From: Ensifer sp. WSM1721
GTDB taxonomy: Bacteria; Pseudomonadota; Alphaproteobacteria; Rhizobiales; Rhizobiaceae
Direction: 5' to 3'
DNA: 64,000 bases
Assembly (NCBI RefSeq): GCF_000513895.2
Contig: NZ_CP165782.1
Location: 3,086,501-3,150,500 of the forward strand
Part shown: piece by piece, positions 36,834 to 46,828 of the stretch
Numbering within the stretch: the first letter of the stretch is position 1
Layout: each line of letters begins with the position of its first letter
The notes under the pieces: model-generated
Seen by the model: the letters and a program-made list of their open reading frames with translations, nothing else
Told to the model about the DNA's origin: nothing
Database searches by the model: none
Program-made: the position numbers and the translations under genes

Positions 36834-37337
36834 ATGTTTGTAAGAAAGATCGCAACTGCACTCGCACTCGTACTGGCTGCAGCCGGCGTGGCTTCCGCGC
36901 AATCGCCGACGCGAATCCAGCAGTTCAGCGCCTGGGGCGCCTATTCCTACCAGTCCGGCAACGGCAAGGTTTGCTACGTTCTCTCCGTGCCGAAGGAGAA
37001 GAGCCCGGCCGGCGTCGATCACGGCGATATCTTCTTCCTCGTCTCGCAGCGCCCCGGCCAGAACATCAGCTACGAGCCGCAGGCGATGATGGGTTACCAG
37101 TTGCAGGACAATTCGAAGGTCAATGTGGTGATCGACGGCCGCACCTTCGTCATGTTCACCAAGGGCAATTCCGCCTGGGTCGAAAACGCTGCCGAGGAAC
37201 CGGCCCTGGTCGCCGCGATGAAATCCGGCAAGGCCATGTCTGTCACCGCCAAGTCCCGCAGGGGCACGGAAACCAACTACTCCTACTCGCTATCCGGCAT
37301 CTCGGCCGCGCTGAAGCAGATCGAGGCGTGCCAGTAA
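36834..37337 (+). CDS. Invasion-associated locus B (IalB) family protein
   Basis: 167 residues from ATG 36834 with AGGAA 4 bp upstream; a signal peptide ends at ASAQS (residues 1-23). The IalB-like domain shows QQFSAWGAYSYQSGNGKVCY, FFLVSQRPGQNI and a final cysteine (IEACQ), so a disulfide is likely. Periplasmic or secreted. The family was named in Bartonella but is widespread in Rhizobiales; role in this organism unknown. Confidence 0.85.
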   Translation: MFVRKIATALALVLAAAGVASAQSPTRIQQFSAWGAYSYQSGNGKVCYVLSVPKEKSPAGVDHGDIFFLVSQRPGQNISYEPQAMMGYQLQDNSKVNVVIDGRTFVMFTKGNSAWVENAAEEPALVAAMKSGKAMSVTAKSRRGTETNYSYSLSGISAALKQIEACQ

Positions 37338-37365
37338 GCCGAAGAAGAGAGTTTTCGTCGCTTGG

Positions 37366-37393
37366 AAGCCGGCCCCCGGGGGCCGGCTTTTTT
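37366..37393 (+). terminator. Intrinsic terminator after the IalB-like gene
   Basis: AAGCCGGCCCCC and GGGGGCCGGCTT form a perfect 12-base inverted repeat with no spare loop bases (the innermost pairs open), followed by TTTT. Confidence 0.85.
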
Positions 37394-37404
37394 GCGTCGG
37401 GATC

Positions 37405-37508
37405 CTAAAGCGCGTCGCGTTCAAACGAATTCACGCGAAGCGCTTTAGACCTTTGTTTTTGTGCATGTCGTTGCCCCAAAACCGCTGCACGCTTTGGGCG
37501 ACATGCAT
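37405..37508 (+). repeat. Second repeat family (AAAGCGC / GCATGTCG double palindrome), copy 1
   Basis: CTAAAGCGCGTCGCG...CGCGAAGCGCTTTAG (37405-37448) is followed by GCATGTCGTTGCCCCAAA...TTTGGGCGACATGC (37463-37507). Copy 2 at 48360-48452 has the same two parts inverted. Distinct from the RIME-type elements. Confidence 0.75.
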
Positions 37509-37674
37509 TAGGCCTGTTCAAGTGGTAACCTCCCGCTCGAGCGCCGGTTTTTTCGCCGTCCTTCGCTCCATCCCGCGTCTTCTCCCTTGAGATTTTTGCG
37601 GAATGCACCATTTCTTGGACGTGGCTCGGCGCTGGCGGTAGGACGCAGCAGCCGCTATCTGCAGGGTTATCAGA

Positions 37675-38355
37675 ATGCATGTCGGAAATGCGCGCTATCT
37701 CGGTCCGCAGGACCTGCCGGAGATACTTCCGGTATTTCCCTTAACGGGCGCGCTCCTGCTTCCCGGCGCACAGCTTCCGCTCAATATCTTCGAGCCACGC
37801 TATCTTGCTATGTTCGACGATGCGCTCGCCGGCAACCGGCTGATCGGCATCGTCCAGCCCTCCTTTGCCGAGGGGCGGAACGAGATCGACGCCTCCGCCG
37901 TGCCGGCGCTCTGCCAGGTTGGCTGCATCGGCCGGATCACCTCCTTCGCCGAGACCGGCGACGGACGCTACATCACTTCGCTCACCGGCGTCTGCCGCTT
38001 TCGCCTCTTCGCCGAAGTCGCGGCCGTTCGCGGCTACCGGCGCTTCCGCATTGGTCCCTTTGCGAGCGATCTCGAAAGTCCGGACGATGAGAACCTCGTC
38101 GACCGCGAAGCGCTTCTCGCAGCCTTCCGCGCTTATCTCGACGCCAACAAACTCGAAGCGGATTGGGAAAGCGTGGAGCGGGCGAGCAACCGCACGTTGG
38201 TCAATTCCATGGCGATGATGTCGCCTTATGGGCCGGCTGAAAAGCAGGCGCTCCTGGAGGCGCCGGACCTCAAGACGCGTGCCGAGACGCTGATCGCGAT
38301 CACCGAGATCGTGCTCGCCCGCAACTTCGGCGATCTCGACAATATCCTGCAGTAA
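37675..38355 (+). CDS. LON peptidase substrate-binding domain protein
   Basis: 226 residues: only the N-terminal domain of Lon ([41 protein letters not shown], residues 18-60), with no AAA or protease part. Such stand-alone proteins are thought to bind Lon substrates or partners. The Trm112-like gene follows after 8 bp and is presumably cotranscribed. Confidence 0.88.
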   Translation: MHVGNARYLGPQDLPEILPVFPLTGALLLPGAQLPLNIFEPRYLAMFDDALAGNRLIGIVQPSFAEGRNEIDASAVPALCQVGCIGRITSFAETGDGRYITSLTGVCRFRLFAEVAAVRGYRRFRIGPFASDLESPDDENLVDREALLAAFRAYLDANKLEADWESVERASNRTLVNSMAMMSPYGPAEKQALLEAPDLKTRAETLIAITEIVLARNFGDLDNILQ

Positions 38356-38363
38356 CGAAAACC

Positions 38364-38552
38364 ATGGACGTCAACGCCAGCAAGGTCGATCCGAAACTCC
38401 TCGAACTGCTCGTCTGCCCTCTGTGCAAGGGACGGCTCAGCTATGACGCGGAGGCCAACGAACTGATCTCGGAAAAGGCCCGTCTCGCCTATCCGATCCG
38501 CGACGGCGTGCCGATCATGCTGGTCTCCGAGGCGCGCAAGATTGAGGATTGA
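38364..38552 (+). CDS. Trm112 family protein
   Basis: 62 residues: [17 protein letters not shown], then [18 protein letters not shown]. Trm112-like proteins stabilise methyltransferases in eukaryotes and archaea; the bacterial partner is unclear. Only the N-terminal CxxC of the possible zinc site is present. Operon with the Lon-domain gene. Confidence 0.9.
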   Translation: MDVNASKVDPKLLELLVCPLCKGRLSYDAEANELISEKARLAYPIRDGVPIMLVSEARKIED

Positions 38553-38600
38553 GTATTCTCAACGAACCGCTGAAATCTCGCCATTACCCCAGGAGTGAAT

Positions 38601-38670
38601 TGCCCCTCACCCTAAATTAGCCTTCTCCCCGTCAAGACGGGGGAGAAGGTCGCGGCAGCGGGATGAGGGA
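38601..38670 (+). repeat. CCCCTCATCCG-type intergenic repeat (copy 3, short form)
   Basis: TGCCCCTCACCC...CCTTCTCCCCGTC/GACGGGGGAGAAGG...GCGGGATGAGGG: a single hairpin with the family's outer arms. It separates two convergent genes. Confidence 0.65.
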
Positions 38671-38695
38671 CGGCTACAGATGAAAGCCGGCGTGT

Positions 38696-39910
38696 TCAGA
38701 TCGGCTCGCCGGCGAGCAGGCGCGGATCGCCTCGGCCGGCAATCCCCGCCGCCTGGCGGATGAAGAAGTTCTTGAGCGACGGCAGGCGGTCGACGAGGCC
38801 GAGGCCGATGTCGCGGACGACCCGAAGCGGCATGATGTCGTTTGAAAAGAGCCGGTTGAGGACGTCCGTCGTGATGCCCATGCGGACGGTGTCGAAACGC
38901 CGCCAGCTCTGGTACCGCTCCAGAACCGCAAGCGAGCCGATGTCGAGGCCGAGGCGATCGGCCTCGACGATGGTTTCGGCGAGCGCCGCCGCATCCTTGA
39001 ATCCGAGGTTGAGCCCCTGGCCGGAGATCGGGTGAATGCCGTGCGCGGCATCCCCCGCGAGCGCGAAACGCGGTGCGATGAACTCGCGGGCAAGCGTCAG
39101 CCCGAGCGGAAAGGCCCGGCGGCCGCCGACCACCTTGAGATGGCCGAGCTTGTGACCGAAGCGGCGCTCCAGCTCCTCCTCGAAAATGAAATCGTCCTCC
39201 TTCACCAGGCGTTCGGCATCATATGTGCTCTCGGTCCAGACGAGCGACGAACGGTTGTTCTTGAGCGGCAGCGTCGCGAAGGGCCCGGCCGGCAGGAAAT
39301 GCTCCTCCGCCGTGCCGCCGTGCGGGCGTTCATGCTCGACCGTTGTGACGATGCCGGACTGGCCGTAGTCGAATTCCACGACCTTGATGCCGGCCGCCTC
39401 GCGCAGCTTCGAACGGATGCCGTCGCAGGCGACCAGGAGGCGCGCCTGCAATTCTTCGCCGCCCGCGAGCGTCACGTGGACCGCGTGCTCGCCGCTCGTA
39501 AAGCTCTCAACCATCGTCGACTGCCGGACCGGTATGCCGAAATCCTTGCAGGCGTCGCGCAGCGCTCCCACCAGGGCCGTGTTCGGCACCATATGGGCAA
39601 AAGGACGCCCTTCGCCGCCGTCGCCTTCGAAGGTCAGGAAGACCGGCCGGACCGGATCGGCCGTCTTCGAATCGGTGATGACCATCCTGAGGATAGGCTG
39701 CGCTTCGGGGGCAATCGCGCTCCAGACGCCGAGAACATCGAGCATCCGTTCCGCGGCCAAAGCGACCGCCGACGCGCGCTCGTCTTTTCTCCAGGCATCC
39801 TCCGGCGCGCCGTCGACCACCGTGACGTGCAGGTGCGGGGCGGCTTTCTTGAGCGAGACGGCAAGCGACAGGCCAACATAGCCGCCTCCGGCAATCAGTA
39901 CATCGATCAT
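38696..39910 (-). CDS. UbiH/UbiF-family FAD-dependent hydroxylase
   Basis: 404 residues. FAD-binding GGGYVGLSLAVSLKK at residues 8-22, the DG motif LLVACDGIRSKLREAAG, and FALAGDAAHGIHPISGQGLN near residue 290 mark a ubiquinone-type flavin monooxygenase. Adds a ring hydroxyl in ubiquinone synthesis; which position cannot be told from the sequence. Divergent from tesB. Confidence 0.92.
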   Translation of the reverse strand: MIDVLIAGGGYVGLSLAVSLKKAAPHLHVTVVDGAPEDAWRKDERASAVALAAERMLDVLGVWSAIAPEAQPILRMVITDSKTADPVRPVFLTFEGDGGEGRPFAHMVPNTALVGALRDACKDFGIPVRQSTMVESFTSGEHAVHVTLAGGEELQARLLVACDGIRSKLREAAGIKVVEFDYGQSGIVTTVEHERPHGGTAEEHFLPAGPFATLPLKNNRSSLVWTESTYDAERLVKEDDFIFEEELERRFGHKLGHLKVVGGRRAFPLGLTLAREFIAPRFALAGDAAHGIHPISGQGLNLGFKDAAALAETIVEADRLGLDIGSLAVLERYQSWRRFDTVRMGITTDVLNRLFSNDIMPLRVVRDIGLGLVDRLPSLKNFFIRQAAGIAGRGDPRLLAGEPI

Positions 39911-40000
39911 TCGCCTGTCTCTCCCGTCGCACTTGAGTATCGTCTCCCGCCTATATAGATCAATGCCATCGCCGTTCCTACCATCGGAGACCGCCGAAAA

Positions 40001-40885
40001 ATGTTGCGCCTCACCGAAACCGCCACGCCCATGGACGCGCTTCTCGCGATCCTTGATCTCGAAAAGCTCGAAGAGAATCTGTTCCGGGGCCTAAGCCCCC
40101 AGGTCGGATGGCAGCGGGTCTTCGGCGGGCAGGTGATCGGCCAATCGTTGGTCGCCGCCCAGCGCACCGTCGACGAAGGCCGCTATGTCCATTCGCTGCA
40201 CGCCTATTTCCTCAGGCCAGGCGATCCCTCCGTTCCAATCATCTACGAGGTGGACCGCATCCGCGACGGATCGAGCTTCGCGACGCGGCGCGTGGTGGCG
40301 ATCCAGCACGGCAAGGCGATCTTCGCGATGTCGGCCTCCTTCCAATATGACGAGGACGGTTTCGAGCATCAGTTCGACATGCCGGCCGTGCCAATGCCCG
40401 AGACGCTGCCGGGGGAGCAGGAACTCAAGGAGAAGTTTCTCGTCCATGCGCCGGAAGCGATCCGCCGCTATTGGGAGCGGCCGCGGCCGATCGAGATCCG
40501 CCCCGTCTCGGTTGAGCACTATTTCTCGCGCGACAAGCTGCCGCCGACCCAGGACGTGTGGGTGAAAGCCGTCGGCGCGGTACCGGACGAGCGGCATCTG
40601 CAGGCGGCCATTCTCGCCTATCTCTCCGACATGACGCTTCTCGACACGTCGCTTTACGCGCACGGCACCTCGGTGTTCGACCGCAACCTGCAGGTCGCGA
40701 GCCTCGACCATGCCATGTGGTTCCATCGCCCGTGCAAGATGGACGACTGGCTGCTCTACGCGCAGGACAGTCCGAGCGCGCACTGCGCCCGCGGCATGAC
40801 GCGCGGCAGCCTGTTCGATCGATCAGGCGTTCTGATTGCCTCCGTGGCACAGGAAGGATTGATCCGCAAAAAGGCAACTGAATAA
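40001..40885 (+). CDS. tesB: Acyl-CoA thioesterase II
   Basis: 294 residues (ATG 40001; ATG 40031 is an alternative). Double hot-dog fold with VFGGQVIGQSLVAAQRTV, the Asp-bearing LDHAMWFHRP (about 235) and the C-terminal SGVLIASVAQEGLIR with the catalytic Gln. Releases fatty acids from acyl-CoA in the cytoplasm. A weak terminator follows. Confidence 0.95.
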   Translation: MLRLTETATPMDALLAILDLEKLEENLFRGLSPQVGWQRVFGGQVIGQSLVAAQRTVDEGRYVHSLHAYFLRPGDPSVPIIYEVDRIRDGSSFATRRVVAIQHGKAIFAMSASFQYDEDGFEHQFDMPAVPMPETLPGEQELKEKFLVHAPEAIRRYWERPRPIEIRPVSVEHYFSRDKLPPTQDVWVKAVGAVPDERHLQAAILAYLSDMTLLDTSLYAHGTSVFDRNLQVASLDHAMWFHRPCKMDDWLLYAQDSPSAHCARGMTRGSLFDRSGVLIASVAQEGLIRKKATE

Positions 40886-40908
40886 AGACTGAGCATTTTT
40901 TAATTTTT

Positions 40909-40930
40909 GCCCATTTTTTGGGCTGTTTTA
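40909..40930 (+). terminator. Intrinsic terminator after tesB
   Basis: GCCCA, loop TTTTT, TGGGC, then TGTTTTATT. A second hairpin, CCACC/GGTGG followed by TTTTTT, lies at about 40960-40984 and may reinforce it. Confidence 0.6.
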
Positions 40931-40970
40931 TTGATGTCTTTTTCGGCATTTCAGGGCCCCACCCTCCTGA

Positions 40971-41462
<492 letters not shown>

Positions 41463-41489
41463 ACCGCGCCGTTCAGGGAGCTTTTTTCG

Positions 41490-42917
41490 ATGTCGTCATT
41501 CAACCTTTCCACCTCTCTTCGACGTGTGGGCGCAACCGCTGCCGCCTTGCTCGCGCCGGTCGTTGCCTTTGCCCAGGAGGCCGCGCCTGCCGCGGCCGAG
41601 GCGGCTGCCGCAACGCCCGTCCCGGACAAGGGCGATACCACCTGGATGCTGCTGTCGACCATTCTCGTCCTGCTGATGACCGTTCCCGGCCTTGCGCTCT
41701 TCTATGGCGGTCTCGTGCGCGCCAAGAACATGCTGTCGGTGCTGATGCAGGTCCTGATGATCACCGCGGTCGTCATGATCATCTGGGTCACCTACGGCTA
41801 TTCGCTCGCCTTCACCGACGGCGGCTCGCTCAACTCCTTCATCGGCGGCTTCTCGAAGATGTTCCTGGCCGGCGTCGACACGACGACGCTCGCGGAAAGC
41901 TTCTCCAAGGGCGTCTTCATCCCTGAATACGTCTTCGTGGTGTTCCAGATGACCTTCGCCTGCATCACGCCGGCTCTGATCGTCGGCGCCTTCGCCGAGC
42001 GCATCAAGTTCTCGGCCGTCATGCTCTTCGTCATCCTGTGGGTCACCTTCGTCTACTTCCCGATCGCCCACATGGTCTGGTTCTGGGGTGGCCCGAGCGC
42101 CTATACGGCTCCGACCGGCCTGATCTTCTCCTTCGGCGCGATCGACTTCGCCGGCGGCACCGTCGTCCACATCAATGCCGGTATCGCGGGCCTCGTCGGC
42201 GCCATCTTGCTGGGCAAGCGCACGGGCTACAAGCGGGAGATCATGGCTCCGCATTCGATGACGCTCACCATGGTCGGCGCTTCGCTGCTCTGGGTCGGCT
42301 GGTTCGGCTTCAACGCCGGCTCGAATCTCGAAGCCAACGCCTATGCCGCTCTCGCCATGATCAACACCTTCCTGGCGACCGCAGCCGCCATCGTCTCCTG
42401 GGCCGTGGTTGAAACGCTCGTTCGTGGCAAGGCCTCGATGCTCGGCGCCGCCTCGGGTGCGGTTGCGGGTCTCGTTGCCGTTACCCCGGCTGCCGGCTTT
42501 GCCGGTCCGATGGGGGCGATCGTGCTCGGCCTCATCGTCTCGCCAGTCTGCTACTTCTTCGTTGACGTGGTGAAGAACAAGTTCAACTACGACGACAGCC
42601 TCGACGTCTTCGGTATTCACGGCGTCGGCGGCATTCTCGGCGCGATCGGAACAGGCATCCTCGTCAACCCGGCCCTCGGTGGCGCCGGCATCGTCGACTA
42701 CTCCACGGCCGACTTCGCCGCCGGCTACGCCGGCACGGCAACCCAGGTCTGGGCGCAGCTCAAGGGCGTCCTGGTTACGGTCGTTTGGTCCGGTATCGGC
42801 TCGTTCATCCTCTACAAGGTAGTCGATGCGATCGTCGGCCTGCGCGTCTCGGTCGAGGCGGAGCGTGAAGGTCTCGACCTCTCCTCGCACGGCGAGGCCG
42901 CCTATCACACCAGCTAA
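41490..42917 (+). CDS. amtB: Ammonium transporter AmtB
   Basis: 475 residues. Signal sequence (residues 1-28, ending AFAQE) and an alanine-rich linker, then 11 membrane segments. The pore twin histidines are in GGTVVHINAGIAG and DVFGIHGVGG. Takes up ammonium and is gated by GlnK encoded just upstream; expected to be NtrC/sigma-54 controlled through the element at 41021. Confidence 0.97.
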   Translation: MSSFNLSTSLRRVGATAAALLAPVVAFAQEAAPAAAEAAAATPVPDKGDTTWMLLSTILVLLMTVPGLALFYGGLVRAKNMLSVLMQVLMITAVVMIIWVTYGYSLAFTDGGSLNSFIGGFSKMFLAGVDTTTLAESFSKGVFIPEYVFVVFQMTFACITPALIVGAFAERIKFSAVMLFVILWVTFVYFPIAHMVWFWGGPSAYTAPTGLIFSFGAIDFAGGTVVHINAGIAGLVGAILLGKRTGYKREIMAPHSMTLTMVGASLLWVGWFGFNAGSNLEANAYAALAMINTFLATAAAIVSWAVVETLVRGKASMLGAASGAVAGLVAVTPAAGFAGPMGAIVLGLIVSPVCYFFVDVVKNKFNYDDSLDVFGIHGVGGILGAIGTGILVNPALGGAGIVDYSTADFAAGYAGTATQVWAQLKGVLVTVVWSGIGSFILYKVVDAIVGLRVSVEAEREGLDLSSHGEAAYHTS

Positions 42918-42992
42918 GCGTGATTGCGGCGCCGCCTGCAGGGGGCGCCGCCAACAGTCCCGTCGCGGTCCGCATATTGTGGATCGCCCTTC

Positions 42993-43022
42993 GCCCGGAT
43001 CCTCGCGATCCGGGCTTTTTTT
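42993..43022 (+). terminator. Intrinsic terminator after glnK-amtB
   Basis: GCCCGGATC (42993-43001) and GATCCGGGC (43007-43015) form a 9-bp stem with loop CTCGC, followed by seven T. A GC-rich inverted repeat without T run lies just before, at about 42926-42951. Confidence 0.9.
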
Positions 43023-43070
43023 GACTCAATGGTCCCCATCCACGGCTATTTCGGCCACACACGCGCATGG

Positions 43071-43085
43071 TTAATGTCGCATTAA
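43071..43085 (+). promoter_or_regulatory. CtrA-type box upstream of ftsK
   Basis: TTAATGTCGCATTAA is an exact TTAA-N7-TTAA and continues with CC, as in the extended CtrA motif TTAACC. It lies 169 bp before the ftsK start, in the only promoter space available to it. CtrA is the cell-cycle master regulator in Rhizobiales. Confidence 0.6.
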
Positions 43086-43253
43086 CCCTACTCCGCGTAG
43101 GTTGATTCCATGGCACGCAACGTGCCCGGAGCGTTCTGCTCCCGCCCGGTTTCGGGGGCGGCGAGGATGCTCTGCAATCAAAGGCTGGAATGTTCTCACC
43201 GTTCACTTGAAGAAGCGTGGCGTTCCGGCGGGTCGAAACGGGCAGCAGGCAAC

Positions 43254-45902
43254 ATGAGCAGAAGCAATCCCGCAACGCTTGACAGCCGTTCCAACCGGTT
43301 CGTGCTGACCACCTTCGTATGGCGCCAGATCGCCTCGCTGGCGGGCTTTGCCTTGATCGGCGCGCTGGCACTTGCCGTTGCCGCGCTTTCGACCTGGAAC
43401 GTTTCCGATCCGAGCTTTTCCTACGCGACCTCGGACGAGCCGACCAACCTGCTCGGCTATGGCGGCGCCGCCTTTGCCGACATCTTCATGCAGTTCTTCG
43501 GCCTGGCGAGCGTGGTGGCGCTGCTGCCGGCCGTCGCCTGGGCCTTCGTTCTCATCGGCAGCAAACCCTTTGACAAGGTCCTGAAGCGGCTTGGCCTCTG
43601 GTTCGTCGGCTCGGTGCTGGCGAGCGCGGCCTTGAGCTGCGTGCCGGCGCCGATCACCTGGCCGCTGCCGAACGGCCTCGGCGGCGTCTTCGGCGATATG
43701 ATCCTGCGTTTTCCGGCGCTTTTCACCGGCACATTCCCGACCGGCACCTTTGCAACGGTCCTCGCCTGCCTTTTCGCCGCGCCTGCCGCCTGGTGCCTGA
43801 TCTACAGCGCCGGCCTCATCGGCGTCAGCGACGAGGAAGAGGCGGAGCCGGCGGCGGAGGCCGCACCCAGCAAGGCGCGCACGATACGCGACGAGCTCGA
43901 GGAAGAGGACGAGGGAGGGCCCTTTACCCTTTTGATGGGGTCGCTTGCGCATATGCGCTTCACCGCCCAGGCGCGGCTGCGCCGCATGTTCGGCATGACG
44001 CGCGCCGCCAAGCGGCATTACGACGAACCTTACGACTTCAACAATGATGAATTCGGCACGCTGAACGAGCCGGCCCGGCCGAAAGCGCTTGCCGGCGCCG
44101 ATCGCGTCGAGCCGTCGCTCGATCGCGCTGAACGCCGCATCGTCACGCCGCCGTCGATCATGGTCGACGAGGACGACGACCTACCTTTCGATATCGACGA
44201 GCGCCGGCCCGCCGGCATCCTGCCGGATGAAGACATCGCCGCCGACTGGGCGCCACGGCCCGCGCCACCGAAGCCGACGCTCGTACCGGCAGGCTCGCGT
44301 GTGGCACCGCCGCCAGCGCGGCCGAAGAGCGGCCAGCGCGTCGAACGCGAGGCGCAGCGCTCCTTCGTCGCGGACGACGGCGATTTCACACTGCCGCCGA
44401 TCCATTTCCTCGCGGAGCCGAAGAACGTCGCGCGCGATGCCTCGCTCTCTGCCGATGCGCTCGAACAGAACGCCCGCATGCTCGAGGGCGTGCTCGAGGA
44501 TTTCGGCGTCAAGGGCGAAATCATCCACGTCCGCCCCGGTCCAGTCGTCACGCTCTACGAGCTGGAGCCGGCACCGGGCATCAAGTCCTCGCGCGTCATC
44601 GGCCTTGCCGACGACATTGCCCGCTCGATGAGCGCGATCGCCGCCCGCGTCGCCGTCGTGCCGGGCCGCAATGCCATCGGCATCGAACTGCCGAACCAGC
44701 GGCGCGAGATGGTCTATCTGCGCGAGCTGATCGGCTCGCGCGACTTCGAGACGACCAAGACCAAGCTCGCAATGGCGCTCGGCAAGACCATAGGCGGCGA
44801 GGCGGTGATCGCCGACCTCGCCAAGATGCCGCATCTGCTCGTTGCCGGTACCACCGGCTCGGGCAAGTCCGTGGCGATCAACACCATGATCCTGTCGCTG
44901 CTCTACCGGCTCACGCCCGAGCAGTGCCGGCTGATCATGATCGATCCGAAGATGCTCGAACTCTCCGTCTATGACGGCATCCCACATCTGCTCTCGCCGG
45001 TCGTGACCGATCCGAAGAAGGCCGTTGTCGCGCTGAAATGGACGGTGCGCGAGATGGAAGAGCGCTACAAGAAGATGTCGAAGATCGGCGTGCGCAACAT
45101 CGACGGCTTCAACAACCGCGTCGAGCAGGCGCTCGCCAAGGGCGAGGCGATCACCCGCACCGTCCAGACCGGCTTCGATCGCCAGACCGGCGAGGCAATC
45201 TACGAGACGGAGGAATTCGATCTCTCTCCGATGCCCTATATCGTCGTCATCATCGACGAGATGGCCGACCTGATGATGGTCGCCGGCAAGGACATCGAGG
45301 GCGCCGTTCAGCGGCTCGCGCAGATGGCTCGCGCCGCGGGCATCCACGTCATCATGGCGACACAGCGCCCGTCGGTCGACGTCATCACCGGTACGATCAA
45401 GGCGAACTTCCCGACGCGCATCTCCTTCCAGGTGACGTCCAAGATCGACAGCCGCACTATCCTCGGTGAACAGGGGGCCGAGCAGCTCCTGGGGATGGGC
45501 GACATGCTCTACATGGCCGGTGGCGGCCGGATTCAGCGCGTACACGGCCCCTTCGTCTCCGACACCGAGGTCGAGGAGGTCGTCGCTTACCTCAAGACCC
45601 AGGGCGCGCCGCAATATCTCGATGCGATCACGGAAGACGACGACGAGGAAAACGAAAGCGGCGGACCGGCCGGCACTTCGAACCTTGCCGATTCCGAAGA
45701 CCCCTACGACCAGGCGGTGGCGATTGTCCTGCGAGACGGCAAGGCTTCGACGTCCTACGTGCAGCGGCGCCTCGGTATAGGCTATAATAGAGCGGCATCG
45801 CTGATCGAACGAATGGAGCAGGAAGGCATCATCGGTCCCGCGAATCATGCGGGCAAGCGCGAGATCCTGGTGCCGACCGAGGCGGAAATCACCGGCCGTT
45901 AG
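43254..45902 (+). CDS. ftsK: DNA translocase FtsK
   Basis: 882 residues from ATG 43254. Four to five N-terminal membrane segments (residues 20-190), an acidic/proline-rich linker (about 200-400), then the RecA-like motor with Walker A AGTTGSGKSVAINTMI and Walker B IVVIIDEMADLMMV, and a C-terminal winged-helix gamma domain (DPYDQAVAIVLRDGKASTSY) that reads chromosome polarity signals. Septal pump that clears DNA and activates XerCD at dif. A single gene with its own promoter region after the amtB terminator. Confidence 0.96.
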   Translation: MSRSNPATLDSRSNRFVLTTFVWRQIASLAGFALIGALALAVAALSTWNVSDPSFSYATSDEPTNLLGYGGAAFADIFMQFFGLASVVALLPAVAWAFVLIGSKPFDKVLKRLGLWFVGSVLASAALSCVPAPITWPLPNGLGGVFGDMILRFPALFTGTFPTGTFATVLACLFAAPAAWCLIYSAGLIGVSDEEEAEPAAEAAPSKARTIRDELEEEDEGGPFTLLMGSLAHMRFTAQARLRRMFGMTRAAKRHYDEPYDFNNDEFGTLNEPARPKALAGADRVEPSLDRAERRIVTPPSIMVDEDDDLPFDIDERRPAGILPDEDIAADWAPRPAPPKPTLVPAGSRVAPPPARPKSGQRVEREAQRSFVADDGDFTLPPIHFLAEPKNVARDASLSADALEQNARMLEGVLEDFGVKGEIIHVRPGPVVTLYELEPAPGIKSSRVIGLADDIARSMSAIAARVAVVPGRNAIGIELPNQRREMVYLRELIGSRDFETTKTKLAMALGKTIGGEAVIADLAKMPHLLVAGTTGSGKSVAINTMILSLLYRLTPEQCRLIMIDPKMLELSVYDGIPHLLSPVVTDPKKAVVALKWTVREMEERYKKMSKIGVRNIDGFNNRVEQALAKGEAITRTVQTGFDRQTGEAIYETEEFDLSPMPYIVVIIDEMADLMMVAGKDIEGAVQRLAQMARAAGIHVIMATQRPSVDVITGTIKANFPTRISFQVTSKIDSRTILGEQGAEQLLGMGDMLYMAGGGRIQRVHGPFVSDTEVEEVVAYLKTQGAPQYLDAITEDDDEENESGGPAGTSNLADSEDPYDQAVAIVLRDGKASTSYVQRRLGIGYNRAASLIERMEQEGIIGPANHAGKREILVPTEAEITGR

Positions 45903-46017
45903 AATTAGGGCGACGGCCGGTAACGGTCATTTGAGAATGGAGCCTGTCGCCGGACATACAACGCCTTGAAGGCGCCCCACTTGCTCGCCAAATGATGCCG
46001 AAATGAAGGAGACTGCG

Positions 46018-46680
46018 ATGATGGAGAAAAAATCCGGCGACGGCCGCAATCGGGCAATCTCGCGGCGCGTCTTCGTGGGTGGCCTTGCGGCGCTCGCCGG
46101 GCTGACTGCCACGACATTCGACACGAGGCACGCTTCGGCACAGGCCCCCGCTATAGCGCAAAAGATCGCCGATCATTTCTCGTCGGTGAAGACGATGGCA
46201 GGCGAGTTCGTGCAGTTCGGCCCGCGCGGCGAACAGACGGGCGGCAAATTTTACATCCGCCGGCCGGGGCGCATCCGCTTCAATTACGAGGCCCCGTCGC
46301 CCATGCGGGTGATCGCCGACGGCAGATCCGTCGTCATCGGCAACATGAAGCTCAAAACCTGGGACATCTATCCGCTGTCGAAGACGCCGCTCAACCTGCT
46401 CTTGAGCGAAAGGATCGACTTGAGAAGCAGGATGGTGCGAGACGTCAAGGTGGAATCGGACCTCATCACCATCGTGCTTGGCGACCGTTCGATCTTCGGA
46501 GATTCGACCATCACGATGATGTTCGATCCGAAGACCTATGATCTCAGGCAATGGACGATCACCGATGCGCAGAAGAAGGACACATCGGTGATGATCTTCA
46601 ATGTCCGGACCGGCATGGAGCTGGACGACAAGGTCTTCCGCATCCCCTATGACGAGGTGCGGAACAAGGGAGGCAAATGA
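46018..46680 (+). CDS. Outer-membrane lipoprotein carrier protein LolA-like
   Basis: 220 residues from ATG 46018, placed by AAGGAG 6 bp upstream (the ATG at 46003 lies before that site). A twin-arginine-like signal (SRRVFVGGLAALAGLTATTF) precedes the LolA fold (residues about 50-215): IADHFSSVKTMAGEFVQFGP, GKFYIRRPGRIRFNYEAPSP. Carries lipoproteins across the periplasm; it is also close to the DUF of chaperones for other lipids, so lolA is likely but not certain. Terminator follows. Confidence 0.85.
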   Translation: MMEKKSGDGRNRAISRRVFVGGLAALAGLTATTFDTRHASAQAPAIAQKIADHFSSVKTMAGEFVQFGPRGEQTGGKFYIRRPGRIRFNYEAPSPMRVIADGRSVVIGNMKLKTWDIYPLSKTPLNLLLSERIDLRSRMVRDVKVESDLITIVLGDRSIFGDSTITMMFDPKTYDLRQWTITDAQKKDTSVMIFNVRTGMELDDKVFRIPYDEVRNKGGK

Positions 46681-46710
46681 GCTGACGCGCATTGCCTGAC
46701 TACTGATATA

Positions 46711-46734
46711 GGCTGCCCTCGGGCGGCCTTTTTC
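46711..46734 (+). terminator. Intrinsic terminator after the LolA-like gene
   Basis: GGCTGCC and GGGCGGCC pair (one G-T) around a short loop, followed by TTTTT. Confidence 0.7.
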
Positions 46735-46828
46735 ATACTTGTCGATCCGCCCCGACCTGCTTAAAAACGCTCCGCGTTGCCGGACGCGTCACGTCCCTAC
46801 CGCCGGCGAATCCCCGGGAGAATGAGGA

